Assembly (NCBI GenBank): GCA_029582265.1
Contig: CM055823.1
Span: 2,294,001-2,358,000, forward strand
Direction of reading: 5' to 3'
DNA: 64,000 bases
DNA from: Zoroaster sp. YZ-2022
Taxonomy: Eukaryota > Echinodermata > Asteroidea > Forcipulatida > Zoroasteridae
Part shown: in pieces, positions 1 to 13,734 of the stretch
How the letters are laid out: every line of letters starts with the position of its first letter
How positions within the stretch are numbered: position 1 is the stretch's first letter
The notes under the pieces: model-generated
Seen by the model: only the letters and a program-made list of their open reading frames with translations
Told to the model about the DNA's origin: nothing
Databases searched by the model: none
Translations under genes and position numbers: made by a program

Positions 1-224
1 AATGGATGGTTGGTTTTGTGCACATACATATGGCAGCAATTTCTTTTCCGGCCCAGGAAAAAAAAACTACACAGCTCTGGGAACTGACACCCCTTCTAAG
101 ATATGTGGAATGGTCCACTTTAGGATATCAATGACTCCCAGGCATGTGTGGCTTTTTTTTCTGGGAAAAACAATGAAATAAATAACTTCTGCCACATTGA
201 TGTGGAGGTCACACTCGTCGGAGG
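1..224. other. Unassigned left edge
   Basis: No coding sequence or recognisable repeat. The stretch precedes the first copy of the cluster's 3'-flank module. Confidence 0.3.
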
Positions 225-1515
225 GTCCAATTATTTAATTATTTCTTAAATTAACCAACGTGTACCCAAAATTATAGATTAACTATTTTCAGGAAAAACC
301 CACTTTTATAAATCCATTCAGTCCCCTGAAATGTTATTCAACAGGAACGCTGAGAGTGAATGTTTTCGGGGGTTATTGACGGCGTGCCGTCCCGAGTGCT
401 TTTCATTGAAAACCATTGGATCTTTATCCTCCTCTTTTGAACACAAATAAAGATGTAATTTGGAAAAAAAGTTGTTACCAGATTAACAATACTGATATAT
501 AAACAAATGTGGGAGAGCAATTAACACTAGTTCTGAAGGATTGAGACAAAATACTTTGAATGAGTCGGAAGGAGACAAACTTGATTTGAATACTTACAAA
601 AATATAAAAATGTTATTTACTTTCCAATCAAAACTTAAATATCAAACTTAAATATGTAAAACATTTGATTAATGCATAAAGATATTCAAGCAATCAAGAA
701 ATTAACTTTGACAAAAAATTGTTAAAAACCGTAAAAAATTGTTAAAAACCACTCATTAAAATATTAAAGAAAACTTAAAACCCAAACCCAAATTGTACAA
801 ATATTTTCAAAATAATAAAACCAAATCCAAGGCTGACCTCAAAGTGGATTACAATAAAGCACAATTATAGACTTCCCTGTAAATTCTGGTAAAAGACAAA
901 ATAACAACAACAACAACAATAATAATAATAACCATAATTAAGTTATAAACGTCAATTAAAACAAATACCAAATATAAATGCACAGAAATCAAGTTGTATC
1001 TAAATCTGATAAAATCAGAACCACTTATCCAAATGTAGGAACGAATCATGTAAATTATGTTATGAAATACTCACAAAATACAAGGAAATCTACCAGCTTG
1101 ACTTTACACAAAATACTGAGTTATGAAAAGTATTCTGCTGAGTGAGCAAAAGATTAAGTCAAACAATAGTCTTTCTCTTCCTTCAGACAAAAATAAAAGC
1201 TTAAATCAAGATGTGAGCCAGAATTCAGAAATAGGGTGTCAAAATTAGCTGGAAATTACAAAACAGGGTGTCCAAAATGTTCACTTACAATACTTTTACA
1301 TGTAAATGCCAGATGAAACATGGTGTCCAAAAGACACACAGTCACCCCTCTGGCCAATTCTATGGTTTAAATAAACTTAAAAAAATATGAAAACCAAGAG
1401 ATTACTAACTTGGCAAATTCATCAAAACTTTCAAGCATACACCTAAACCAAACTTCTTTATAATGTTACCATGCCAACTAGATTCCTCAAATTATGTAAA
1501 TTCATCTCCTTATAA
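225..1515 (-). repeat. 3'-flank module of gene A, distal part
   Basis: This non-coding sequence recurs in the same order downstream of every zinc-finger gene, with landmarks such as GACGGCGTGCCGTCCCGAG (here near 380) and a stretch matching near 11161, 23922, 38607, 47358, 59109 and 63032. In gene orientation it lies downstream of gene A. A conserved AATAAA lies on the minus strand near 620 and could end a very long 3' UTR, but no transcript evidence exists. Short (AAC)n/(AAT)n tracts lie at about 905-935. Confidence 0.75.
1268..1322. repeat. Single unit of the 55-bp minisatellite
   Basis: One copy of the 55-bp unit that is expanded to 13 copies near gene C and 28 near gene E. It starts GTGTCC and contains the palindrome TTTACATGTAAA. 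Gene B's flank also has a single unit near 12727, so one copy looks like the unexpanded state. Confidence 0.8.
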
Positions 1516-1887
1516 CCCTCCTATTATCAGTGTTCTTTACAAAGTGGACCCATACTTCAAAATGTCTCAACTGGGACATATTGTGGTACACACCTTCTTA
1601 TCTAATGATTAATGGCATAGCCCAAGGCTCTTTAGAGAGATGAGGTAAACTGAAGCAGCCACCTGCTTTGTTTCATTGCAAGGCTAACTTGAAATAAACC
1701 AGTGCAGTAACTTGGGGTACACACATACTGTGTGAAGGTCAGAACACTTTGTTTTTGTCCCAGACCCAGGGGCATTTTGGGGTATCCATGTACCATTCTT
1801 GTGTACAGTATGCAATATTTTAAGGCATGCATAGAAAAAGCATTGTGTACTTAGCAGTTTGTTTTTGTGGCATTTTGGAGACTAATA

Positions 1888-2240
1888 ATAATAATAATAA
1901 TGTATAGATTTATATAGCGCACGTATCCACCAACTAAGTGGCGCTCAAGGCGCATTATATTATTATCCCTGCTCATAAGGCTCATAAGGCTCATAAATCA
2001 TTCCTGAAACCATCTCAGCTCCCTGGGGAGTATACAGCTCAATTGCTGCCATTTCTAGCGCATATAGAGCAAACCATCTCTGCCTTCACAGGTACCCATT
2101 TAACCCCTGGGTGGAGAGAAGCAATTATGGTTAAGTGTCTTGCTCAAGGACACAGGTGTCACGGCCGGGGCTCGAACCCACACTCTGCTGCTGGCAACAC
2201 CAGAACTTGAGTTCAGTGCGCTAGACCGCACGACAATCCA
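1888..2240 (-). mobile_element. tRNA-derived SINE, minus orientation
   Basis: Read on the minus strand, a tRNA-like head lies at 2166-2238 with a B-box match (GGGTTCGAGCCCCG) and an A-box region at the far end. It is followed by a body and a tail GTGCGCTATATAAATC running into (ATT)n at 1886-1905. The same SINE occurs at 32014-32275. CTCATAAGG is triplicated at about 1973-1996. Confidence 0.8.
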
Positions 2241-2430
2241 CTTTACGTGCATTATACAACACACGGGACCCACGGCTACGTCCCATCCGGGCGAAAGCAA
2301 TTATGGTTAAGTACCTTGCTCAAGGACACAAGTATCACGACCGGGGCTCGAACCCACACCCTGCTGCTGGCAACACCAGAACTTGAGTTCGGTGCGCTAG
2401 ACCGCTCGGCCACGACACTCCATGTATACT
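2241..2430 (-). mobile_element. Second SINE head, truncated
   Basis: A second tRNA-like head (2342-2421) repeats the promoter region of the neighbouring SINE but lacks the 3' tail. It sits directly upstream of the first copy in SINE orientation. The pair is either a dimeric SINE or a nested insertion. Confidence 0.7.
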
Positions 2431-2445
2431 GCATGTATACAAGGG

Positions 2446-5583
<3,138 letters not shown>

Positions 5584-5733
5584 GGTTACTGTTCTCCTTC
5601 AAAAACACCCGATGCTAATTACTGTGACCCAGATCATCAAACCTACAATAAATCAAATAAAATTATTAACACTCATCTGCTCATGCATGTTACTTTTTGT
5701 AAGATTCAAAAATTTAAGGAATAAGTTTTTACG

Positions 5734-5890
5734 TTAATCCTAACCCCAAAGGTATTCTGGCTAGGAACCTTCCTGAATCCTCCCAAATCCTCCAGTGCAC
5801 TTTTGGAAACATGCCTTTATCTTCAAAATGCACCATGCATTTTCGTTGATCTTTCATATTCAGCATTTACAGTATGGCCAGTATGGCCAA
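5734..5890. mobile_element. Truncated TTAA MITE (CCTAACC family)
   Basis: Starting at TTAA (5734-5737), the sequence is the reverse complement of most of the 175-bp element at 25716-25890, but the second terminus is missing. The gene A upstream homology to the other copies stops just before it (about 5700). Confidence 0.6.
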
Positions 5891-6794
5891 GTAGTAATGT
5901 TGTCCCATTTGAAGAGGTGAAAGTACCAGTTTCCAACTCGACCCACGAGACAACTCGACCCTTGTGACAACTTGACTCTTGTGACATCTCGTCCCACAAT
6001 TTCAACCTTTTTCCATTCAAGTTAATTCATAAGTCGCGGCGCATTCTAACCCAACTCAACTCAGCGCGTTGTCAATTCGACTACACATCAATCCTTCCTG
6101 CAGAGCAAGCCGCCAAAAAAAGCGGGTTGAGTTGTCACAAGGTCTAGGTACATTGTATGTGACAAAAAATTTCATGATCAACAGATTCCAATACAACTGG
6201 TATCATTGTCAAGGTCTTGAAAAGACAATTACAATGATATAAGGATCATCTTCCTGTGACCAAAAATAAAGAAGTTATGACATGATGAATCCGGCAATTT
6301 TAGGCCCGTTGACTTGTGACCCGTTTCCTAGATTTTCTCGGATTCCATATCATAACTTTCTTTATTATTGTCCGATTTTCAAAGGGTTGGTATCACTGGA
6401 ATGCTTGGGAAAAGAGGAAGAATAATAACCTATTTCCAGGCTAATCCGATGATTAATTTGTTTTGTAGTGCTGATTTACAAATAAGAAATACAAAAAAAT
6501 GTGTTAAAAAAATTAAATAAATTAAACAAAATTACTAAAATCTGAGGATTATTTTCATATTTTTACACTGAAATCCGCGAAAGATTCTCATCCCTGATTT
6601 AATTAAACATTAGAACAATTTATAAATTATATTGGACTGGTAAGATGAAACAAAATAATGAAAATAAATTAAAAAACACAGAACAAAAATTACTAAAATC
6701 TGAAAATTTTTAATATTTATACTGAAATCCGCGAGAAATTCTTATCCCTGATTTAATAAAACACTATAAAAATTAATAAATGATATTGGACTGG

Positions 6795-9212
6795 AGGGCC
6801 AATCCCAGTACATCGGCTCAAAATCGAGATTTTCATGTCGCATGACTTTCAGCATGTGTGGGAAACATATATGGGAACTAAATATGTGAAAAATGCATTG
6901 TAATTTTATCAAGTAACTTATCACTAACAAAAATATGTCTAAGTTCACTTCTTTTTTAAAATTCCAGGGCCATTCTTTCTGTAATATCCCGTGTCGCAAA
7001 GAGGGAAAATTACAATTCCAAGGTTGTACTCTTCACAATGTGTCTTCAGTTTTACTTAATGAAGATGGAAAGTATATGTCGACATTGTGAAGCTATACAT
7101 GTAGGTTTTTCCTTCCCCTTCCTTTGGAACTTATATTTTCACAATCAAAGTTTGTCGCAAAATCGACTGTAACATACATTACCGTAGAACTCCCCTGCAT
7201 CCTGAATTTATTTATCCAGCAAAATCAAACTTTATTCTAATAAATCAACATGAGAAAATGTCTATTATTCGTCCATTGTATTGATGATCTCAAGATCAAA
7301 GCATTTTTTAGTACTATCGCCAACACTGCTGACTTTCAAGTAAGCGATTTTATGACACGAAACATACGTTACCATATTTCATTAATCCCACGTGGGTCAA
7401 CTGAACATGCGTAATATTCAGCACAACGTGAAGCATTGTATTTCTACTTCTAAATCTGAGCAGGACTACATTTCATTGCGTCCACGTGTTGGTCCATTTC
7501 CTGCCAAAAGCGCACTTTGAAACTGACGTTACAAAACATACGTTACCATCATTTATTGTTAGTTTGATTTTCCTGTGAATGATGATCACATGATCCACAA
7601 TTGAAAAAACAATAGCGCCTCAGAGTGTTACCCACGCCCTTAGCGACCAGCTTCATTCATAAAAATGCATGGCGTCTGGTACGTGATCAGATAATGTGAA
7701 CATAAAAAGAAAACAAATATTGGATAAGTTCTTAAAATATTTATTGTAATAAGGTCATATCAAACATTCAAAAAAAAAATTCCAACACCGGCAAATAAAG
7801 TTAGAATTTCCCTTTTGTAGAAGTATGATGAATTATTCACTATTTTGGTTAATATTTTTGTTTGGTTACTTGTAAATTTAGAACAAATGTAAATGTAACG
7901 TATGTTTCATTTTTCTTTACACATTTTATTTATTGTCTTTTTAAAAAAACAGTGTTGTAAATCGCAGATTTATTCATGCAAATATATAATTTTTTCTTTA
8001 AATTGAGAAATATTTTTCCAACTTTTACATTTTTCGTACTTGCACTTACTTGGTAATATTGAGTTTTAATCAATATTTTTCAGCGGTAACGTAAGTTACA
8101 TTATCTTTTCAAAATGAAGTTTTGTTTGATAACTGTGTTCAATAATCTTCACTTGTAATACTTAAACACTTAATGGGCATAGTCTACAGATAATAAGGAG
8201 GCTACGAGAATCTTTTTGAGAAAGCATTTTCATGTAATCAACCACCTATATGTAATAATAGCCCAGAAAGCAATGGTAACGTAAGTTACGCAGAAATTCA
8301 AACAACTTCTTTTTAATATGCAAATTATTTCACGTTTGTTATCGAATATCTTAACACCCTTTTTTATCTCTCTCTACCCTTCTGAATCTAACTTTTCTCC
8401 GTTTACATTCTTTATTCCAGTTCCTGTGATGCACTAAGTCTTTAAGATTTCAGAAAGTCTTTAAGATTTCAAGATGGGAAAAACACGTGCTGAAATACAA
8501 ACCGCCTATCAGGAGAGAAAACGCCAGAAGATGGGAGAGTAGGGGTATCTAGAAGTAGCCACCTTTTAAGACAGAGCGCTCATAATATCGATGACAAGCA
8601 AAACTTAGCAAATAGTGTCATCAAAATGTTTATTTCGATTATCTAACAAGGAAAGTAAGTAATTGAAGAAAAGTTTGAAACTTACGTTACCGCTATTTGA
8701 GCAGTTTCTTCAGGAAATATTACTTCAGGACATAGCATTTAATAACTATAATAGAAACTCGAAAGGTATAAACGTTGAATCACCATAAATTGATTCAATA
8801 AAATGACAACTTTACTGTTTTATCTAAAATGAAGATAACTTTCTTTGTGGCAGCAGTTGATGGGCATTTTTCACATGTGTTGTTCAAGCTGTTTTTCAAC
8901 ATTTTAAACCATTGTTTGGTCGAATGTTTTGCTGATTCATATCTTTGGGTGTATTTATATCAGAAAATAAGTTTACGTTGATGTCAAAGAACCTATAGAA
9001 TTTTTTATGACGTACTGTACACAAAAAATGTAGGTAACGTAAGTTACTTAACAGAATTCGTGTCCATCAGTTTGTATTTAACTTTGATGTTTCACGAAAA
9101 TGTTTCAGCAGCTATTTTCTTTGGTTTGTCATTAAAACAATATCTATTTTGAGAACTTTAAATTTTGAATTTTGCTGTTTGCCATTTGCGCCTATGTACT
9201 GGGATTGGCCCT
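6795..9212. mobile_element. Nested 2.4-kb TIR element
   Basis: The termini form a 19-bp perfect inverted repeat, AGGGCCAATCCCAGTACAT. The homologous sequence at about 36430 is uninterrupted (GGACTGGAAATATG), so this is an insertion. The TSD is ambiguous, at most GG. No protein longer than about 85 residues is encoded. The interior carries eight GTAACGTA-type near-palindromes (see findings). Superfamily not recognised. Confidence 0.7.
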
Positions 9213-9827
9213 GGAAAGATGAAAAAAAAAATGAAATAAGTTCATGAGAACTAATATTATTGTGTTACGCCGATGTACATGTTAATAGGTTTAAACGTAC
9301 GATTTATCGGACTGAAAATTGGTAGGCCTATAGCGCACTGAATGTGGCGCAATACAATCTTTGGTTGACATCGATGTTTGGAAATCCAAAAAAGATAACT
9401 GGGAATCGTCCAATCGCCGTCAAAATTGGCCATGAGGTAGAAAACAAGTATAGAAAAATTATTATTGTGGTTTGATAAGGTATTTTACTCAACTTTAGGT
9501 AAATCTTCAATGGTATTGATGAGCAAGAACAAACCCAAATTTCGAGATTTTATTTTGGAAACTTCTAGATGCCGCATTCAGAAAATTCGAGAACGAGGTT
9601 GAAGAAGAATAAGTGATCTACGTCTTCGAAAAAAAAGCTACGTCAAAAAGAACAGCCTCAGCGAAACGTAACAAAGCGCTAGCTCCACGGTGTCTTCGCC
9701 ACGGCGATTGAACCCGAGATTGAGGCCGCGGCTGAAAAGATTAGCAGCAATACGTGTGATACGCACATATACCTACAACTTGGTCAAGGGTCGAGTTGTC
9801 ACATAAAGCATTAAAGGGTCAAGTTTT

Positions 9828-10293
9828 GGAAAGAATGTCGTATCCAGCCGCCACTTTTTAAGGGATTTTTTGGATTTTTTTTTGCAACCACTAACCAGTT
9901 AAAAAATCATTCTATCGATTTTTGATGGTACAGAAAGCGAAAACTATCTTTAAAATCCACTTTTATGATGGTTTTCGGACTTGATTTCCCTTCTAAAAAA
10001 TCCTCCCCTTCAGAAAATAGAAGGATCCTATTATAGTTGCCACTACGCATGTACAATGACTGTGTTGGTCACTAATTGTGGAGTTTACAAGATCAGACTG
10101 ACATGACTGAGGAAGTCATCGTATACCAAAAATGCCTGATTTTTCATGAAATAAATATCCTGGAATAATTTGAAGTATATGTCCATCATCATCCATATGT
10201 TCTCCACCTTACTACTTTTTACTAGGTAGGTAAGATTACATTATTGGTTATATTTAATGAAAAATAGTGGCGGCCAGATATGACATTCTACCC
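9828..10293. mobile_element. hAT-like MITE, copy 1
   Basis: 466 bp flanked by the 8-bp direct repeat CAAGTTTT (9820-9827 and 10294-10301). Termini are GGAAAGAATGTCGTATC and, inverted, GGGTAGAATGTCATATC. Inverse-orientation relatives lie at 46434-46884 and 54237-54691. The 8-bp TSD is the basis for the hAT-like call. Confidence 0.75.
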
Positions 10294-10311
10294 CAAGTTT
10301 TTTGTGGGGCA

Positions 10312-10402
10312 AGTTGTCACAAGAGTCGAGTTGTCACAAGGGTCGAGTTTTCACAAGGATCGAGTTGTCACAAGGATCGAGTTGTCACAAGGGTCGAATT
10401 GT
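10312..10402. repeat. 18-bp tandem repeat
   Basis: Five units of roughly GTCGAGTTGTCACAAGGG. Single units also occur near 6125 and 9787. Confidence 0.8.
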
Positions 10403-10464
10403 CTACTCTTATATAGGAAGACCAACATAACAGTAACACTCAACACTAATTAATATCGCCATGC

Positions 10465-10575
10465 GCCTGTCAGTGTCACTACTCAGTGACACCACGGAGG
10501 TAGAATGGTGACACTCAATAGTCAATGAGTGTCACTGTCACTGTCACTAGTGTCAGTGTCAGTGTCACTGAATCA
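10465..10575. repeat. GTGTCACT simple repeat with inverted copies
   Basis: Degenerate 6- to 8-bp repeats of GTCACT/AGTGAC in both orientations, capable of forming small hairpins. Confidence 0.7.
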
Positions 10576-10589
10576 GCGCGACTCCCTGG

Positions 10590-10959
10590 AAAATAAAGCT
10601 TTTATTTAATCCATTCATTGTATGCTTTACAGCATCAAAACGATGTAGTAACATGTACATTTTACATAAACTTGCATTATTTGTTCTAAATAATATAGAA
10701 ATGTAACGAAATTACCCGTAAATCAGTGAGCGTTCTTCATGTACGAATCCTCAATCAAGTCAAGACTAGTATATTGGCATTGCACTAAATCAGTTTTCAT
10801 AATCACAGCGCCCTCTGTAGTTAGCTATAATTATACAATATTGTATTTCGTTTGTTACCATGATAATTAAAGGCACCTGATCAAACGGCCACGGCGCGCG
10901 GTGCAGGGAGTCGATGGTGGTGGTGGTATCATCAGGATCGTCTTCTTATTTAAAACAAA
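10590..10959. repeat. Spacer shared between repeat units
   Basis: No gene. The sequence (including CAGTGAGCGTTCTTCATG and AGCGCCCTCTGTAGTTAGC) recurs just before the modules near 23620, 46950, 58135 and 62450, so it belongs to the duplicated unit. Confidence 0.65.
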
Positions 10960-11700
10960 TCATAATCAAACAAAACATCGAGGTCTGGGTAACACTATTA
11001 TAATAAGACCATTATTTTTTAAACATTTACCTAAAATTATATGAAAATATTTTCATTAAAAAACCATAGTTTTATATTACAAATCCAATTATTCAAAGTC
11101 CCTGAAATGTTAATAAACTAGAATGGAGCTGATCTGAGAGGGAAGGGTTTTTGGGGTAATGACGGCGTGCCGTCCCGAGTACTTTCATTGAAACTGAAAA
11201 TCATTTGGAACTATATCCTCCTCTTTTGAATACAAATAATGATGTAATTTGGGGGGAAAATAGTTCACCTGATAAACAATACTGAAACAAACGTGGGAGA
11301 GCAATTAACACTAGTTCTGAATGATTGAGATGTGAAATACTTTGAATGAGTCGGAACGAGACAAACTTGATTTGAATGCTTACAAAAATAAAACAATTTT
11401 ATTTACTTTCCAATCAAAACTTAAATATCAAACTTAGATATGTAAAACATTTGATCAATGCGTAAAGATATTCAAGCAATCAAGAAATGAACTTTTACCG
11501 TAAAAAATGGGTAAAAACCACTTATTAAAATATTAAAGAAAACTTAAAACCTAAACCCAAATTGTACATATATTTTCAAAATAATAAAACCAAAAACCAA
11601 CGCAGACCTCAAAGTGGATTACTATACACTTCCATGTAAATTCTGGTAAAAGACAATTTTTTTATATAATAATCATAATTAAGTTATAAATGTCAATTAA

Positions 11701-12413
11701 AACCCTCCTATAGTTTAACAATCAAAGACACTCAAAATGTTTATGTCACTCCTAACCCATTGACATTGTGCAGTGCACTCAAATAAATGCAAGGACATAT
11801 TATGGCTTTAGTAGGAGGTCAAACCAAAACCACTCGACTGTAACTTATGCAGTATTATACACAGCTCTGTGTGACTCTGCATATACATTGTACATGTAAC
11901 TTGTAAGACATACACAAGTGTGTTTGACTTTGCCACTAACTCCAGCACTATTATATACACATGTGTGAACAATTGGCAATGCAACCAAAAATACTCAAGT
12001 GACTGTCTGTGGCAGTAGCGGAACAAGTTACCGCCGGGCCGGGGGGGCAGAGCGCACGGTCGGGCCCCGCTCCCCCCCCCCCCAGGCATCATTCCCTAAC
12101 CACACGTGATTTCCGAGAGACCCGTCATGATTACACTTCATGTTTTCAGGGGAGCTCAAAATAAAGAAAGGGCCCGGTTGTTTTGTGTAAGTTCCAGCTC
12201 GGGCCCGGTCCCCCAACCACCCCCACCCCCACCCCCCTCCACCAGAATGTTTAAACATTTTTTTTTTTTTTTTTTCTTTGGGGAGGGTCCAGGCCCCCCC
12301 CCCCCCCTCCGGGCCAGGGGACGGCTTCTTCCCCAGCCCCCCCTGACGGTCCGCCACTGGTCTGTGGGTGCGGTGCTTACTGGGCCAAATTTCAGCCTGG
12401 GCATAGGAGGGTT
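11701..12413. mobile_element. TTAA-type element with nested MITE
   Basis: Ends AACCCTCCTA and TAGGAGGGTT are exact inverted repeats, next to TTAA on both sides (11697-11700 and 12412-12415). The uninterrupted sequence is visible in other modules. About half its length is a later hAT-like insertion at 12013-12359. Confidence 0.75.
12013..12359. mobile_element. hAT-like MITE (CAGTRGCGG termini)
   Basis: Begins CAGTAGCGGAAC and ends GGTCCGCCACTG, an imperfect inverted repeat, flanked by a perfect 8-bp duplication GTCTGTGG (12005-12012 and 12360-12367). The interior has long C and G runs (12070-12082, 12293-12308). It is nested in the TTAA element, which is nested in the gene B module. Confidence 0.85.
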
Positions 12414-13734
12414 AAACTACAAATACCAAATATAAATGCACAGAAACCAACTTGTATCTAAATCTGATAAAATCAGAACCATTTATCCAAATGTTGGAAA
12501 GAATCAAGTAAATTATGTTATGAAATACTCTTAAAATACAAGGAAATCTACCAGCTTGACTTTACACAAAATACTGAGTTTAGAAAATTATTCTGCTAAG
12601 TGAGCAAAAGATTAAGTCCAAAAATAGTCTTTCTCTTCCTTCAGACAAAAGTAAATGCTTAAATCAAGATGTTTGCCAAAATTCAGAAACAGGGTGTCAA
12701 AATCAGCTGTAAATTTCAAAACAGGGTGTCCAAAATGTTCACTTACAATACTTTTACATGTAAATGCAAGATGAAACAGGGTGTCCAAAAGACAACCAGC
12801 CCTGTGGCCAATTCTATGGCCAAAATCTTTACATAGGGGTGCAAGCTTGGGCTTAAATAAACAGACAAGGGTCTACACAGCTTAATTTAAAATAGTGAAA
12901 TAAAAAATATTTAAAATATTTAAAAATATGAAAAACCAAGAAAACACTAATTTGGCAAATTCATCAAAACTTTCAAGCATACACCTAAACCAAACTTCTT
13001 AATAAGGTTACCATGCCAACTAGTATTCCTCAAATAATGTAAATTCATCTCCTTAAAAATCAAAATTATTTAAACAGGTCTGTACTTTCTAAGGCAGCTT
13101 AGAGTCCTGGCTCTAGAGTCAAAGGGTATTAAAGTGTATGCCGCAGACTGAGTACAACCACAGAGGTTCTACCTCCAAATTTGGCCAAAATCTTTACATA
13201 GAGGTGCAAGCTTGGGCTTAAATAACTAGACAAGGGTCTACACAGCGTAATTTAAAACAGTGAAATAACCAGGGGGAACCACTACTATTAAGTATTTAAA
13301 TATTTTTGTACTTGAAATGACTTTTATCCCCAATTCAAAAACAATTCAATAACAAGTTTGTCAGCTTTTAATAGCATTACATGGAATGAATGTATCATTG
13401 GTTCTGTTGATCAAACTGTTTCTAGAAGTATGCGTACTCTCTTTGAATCAAGATATACATCAAACAACCAACCTGTGAAAGATTCAGCTTATTACAATGA
13501 GCAATTAATGAGAAAGTAGTGAAAATACAATCAGATTGACGCTCCAAAAGTTTAACTGTCTTCAGTTTAACTTTGGTACGCTGACTGAATGTACATGTAG
13601 CCTTTTGAGAGTTTTTCTTTTACAGAAAGCTTTATCTCAGATGCTACCAAACAAATGGTTTCTCTCCAGTGTCAATCCTTTGGTGGCTTTTACGATAGAA
13701 TTTCAACACAAAGGTTTTATCACAAATATCACAT

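Larger units (their letters stand above)
1516..2445. mobile_element. TTAA-type insertion carrying two SINEs
   Basis: The left edge reads CCCTCCTATT and the right edge ends in GGG before TTATTAATC, interrupting the gene A module. The same position in gene E's module is an uninterrupted TTAA (49694-49697). The left TTAA is reduced to TAA. The family assignment rests on CCCTCC termini and TTAA targeting, as in other elements of this window, and would fit piggyBac-like MITEs. Positions 1516-1885 are the unique body; the rest is SINE sequence. Confidence 0.6.
5930..10410. mobile_element. Large composite DNA element with 18-bp subterminal repeats
   Basis: Short tandem arrays of an 18-bp unit (TCGAGTTGTCACAAGGG-type) occur in opposite orientation at the two ends: about 5935-5992 (three units) and 10312-10402 (five units). 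Much of the interior (about 6150-6790 and 9220-9780) is homologous to the interior of the Mutator-like element at 34315-37077, while the ends differ. A 2.4-kb element (6795-9212) and a hAT-like MITE (9828-10293) are nested inside. No transposase ORF is visible. Boundaries are approximate. Confidence 0.5.
10960..13734 (-). repeat. 3'-flank module of gene B
   Basis: Homologous to the gene A flank, interrupted by a TTAA element at 11701-12413. A stretch at about 12819-12905 duplicates 13182-13265. One 55-bp minisatellite unit lies near 12727. Positions 13630-13734 carry the out-of-frame fossil finger, here with a complete finger core. Confidence 0.75.

Noticed and set aside
12028..12435. Proline/glycine-rich ORFs on both strands
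   Set aside because: They come from C/G homopolymer runs inside a hAT-like MITE.
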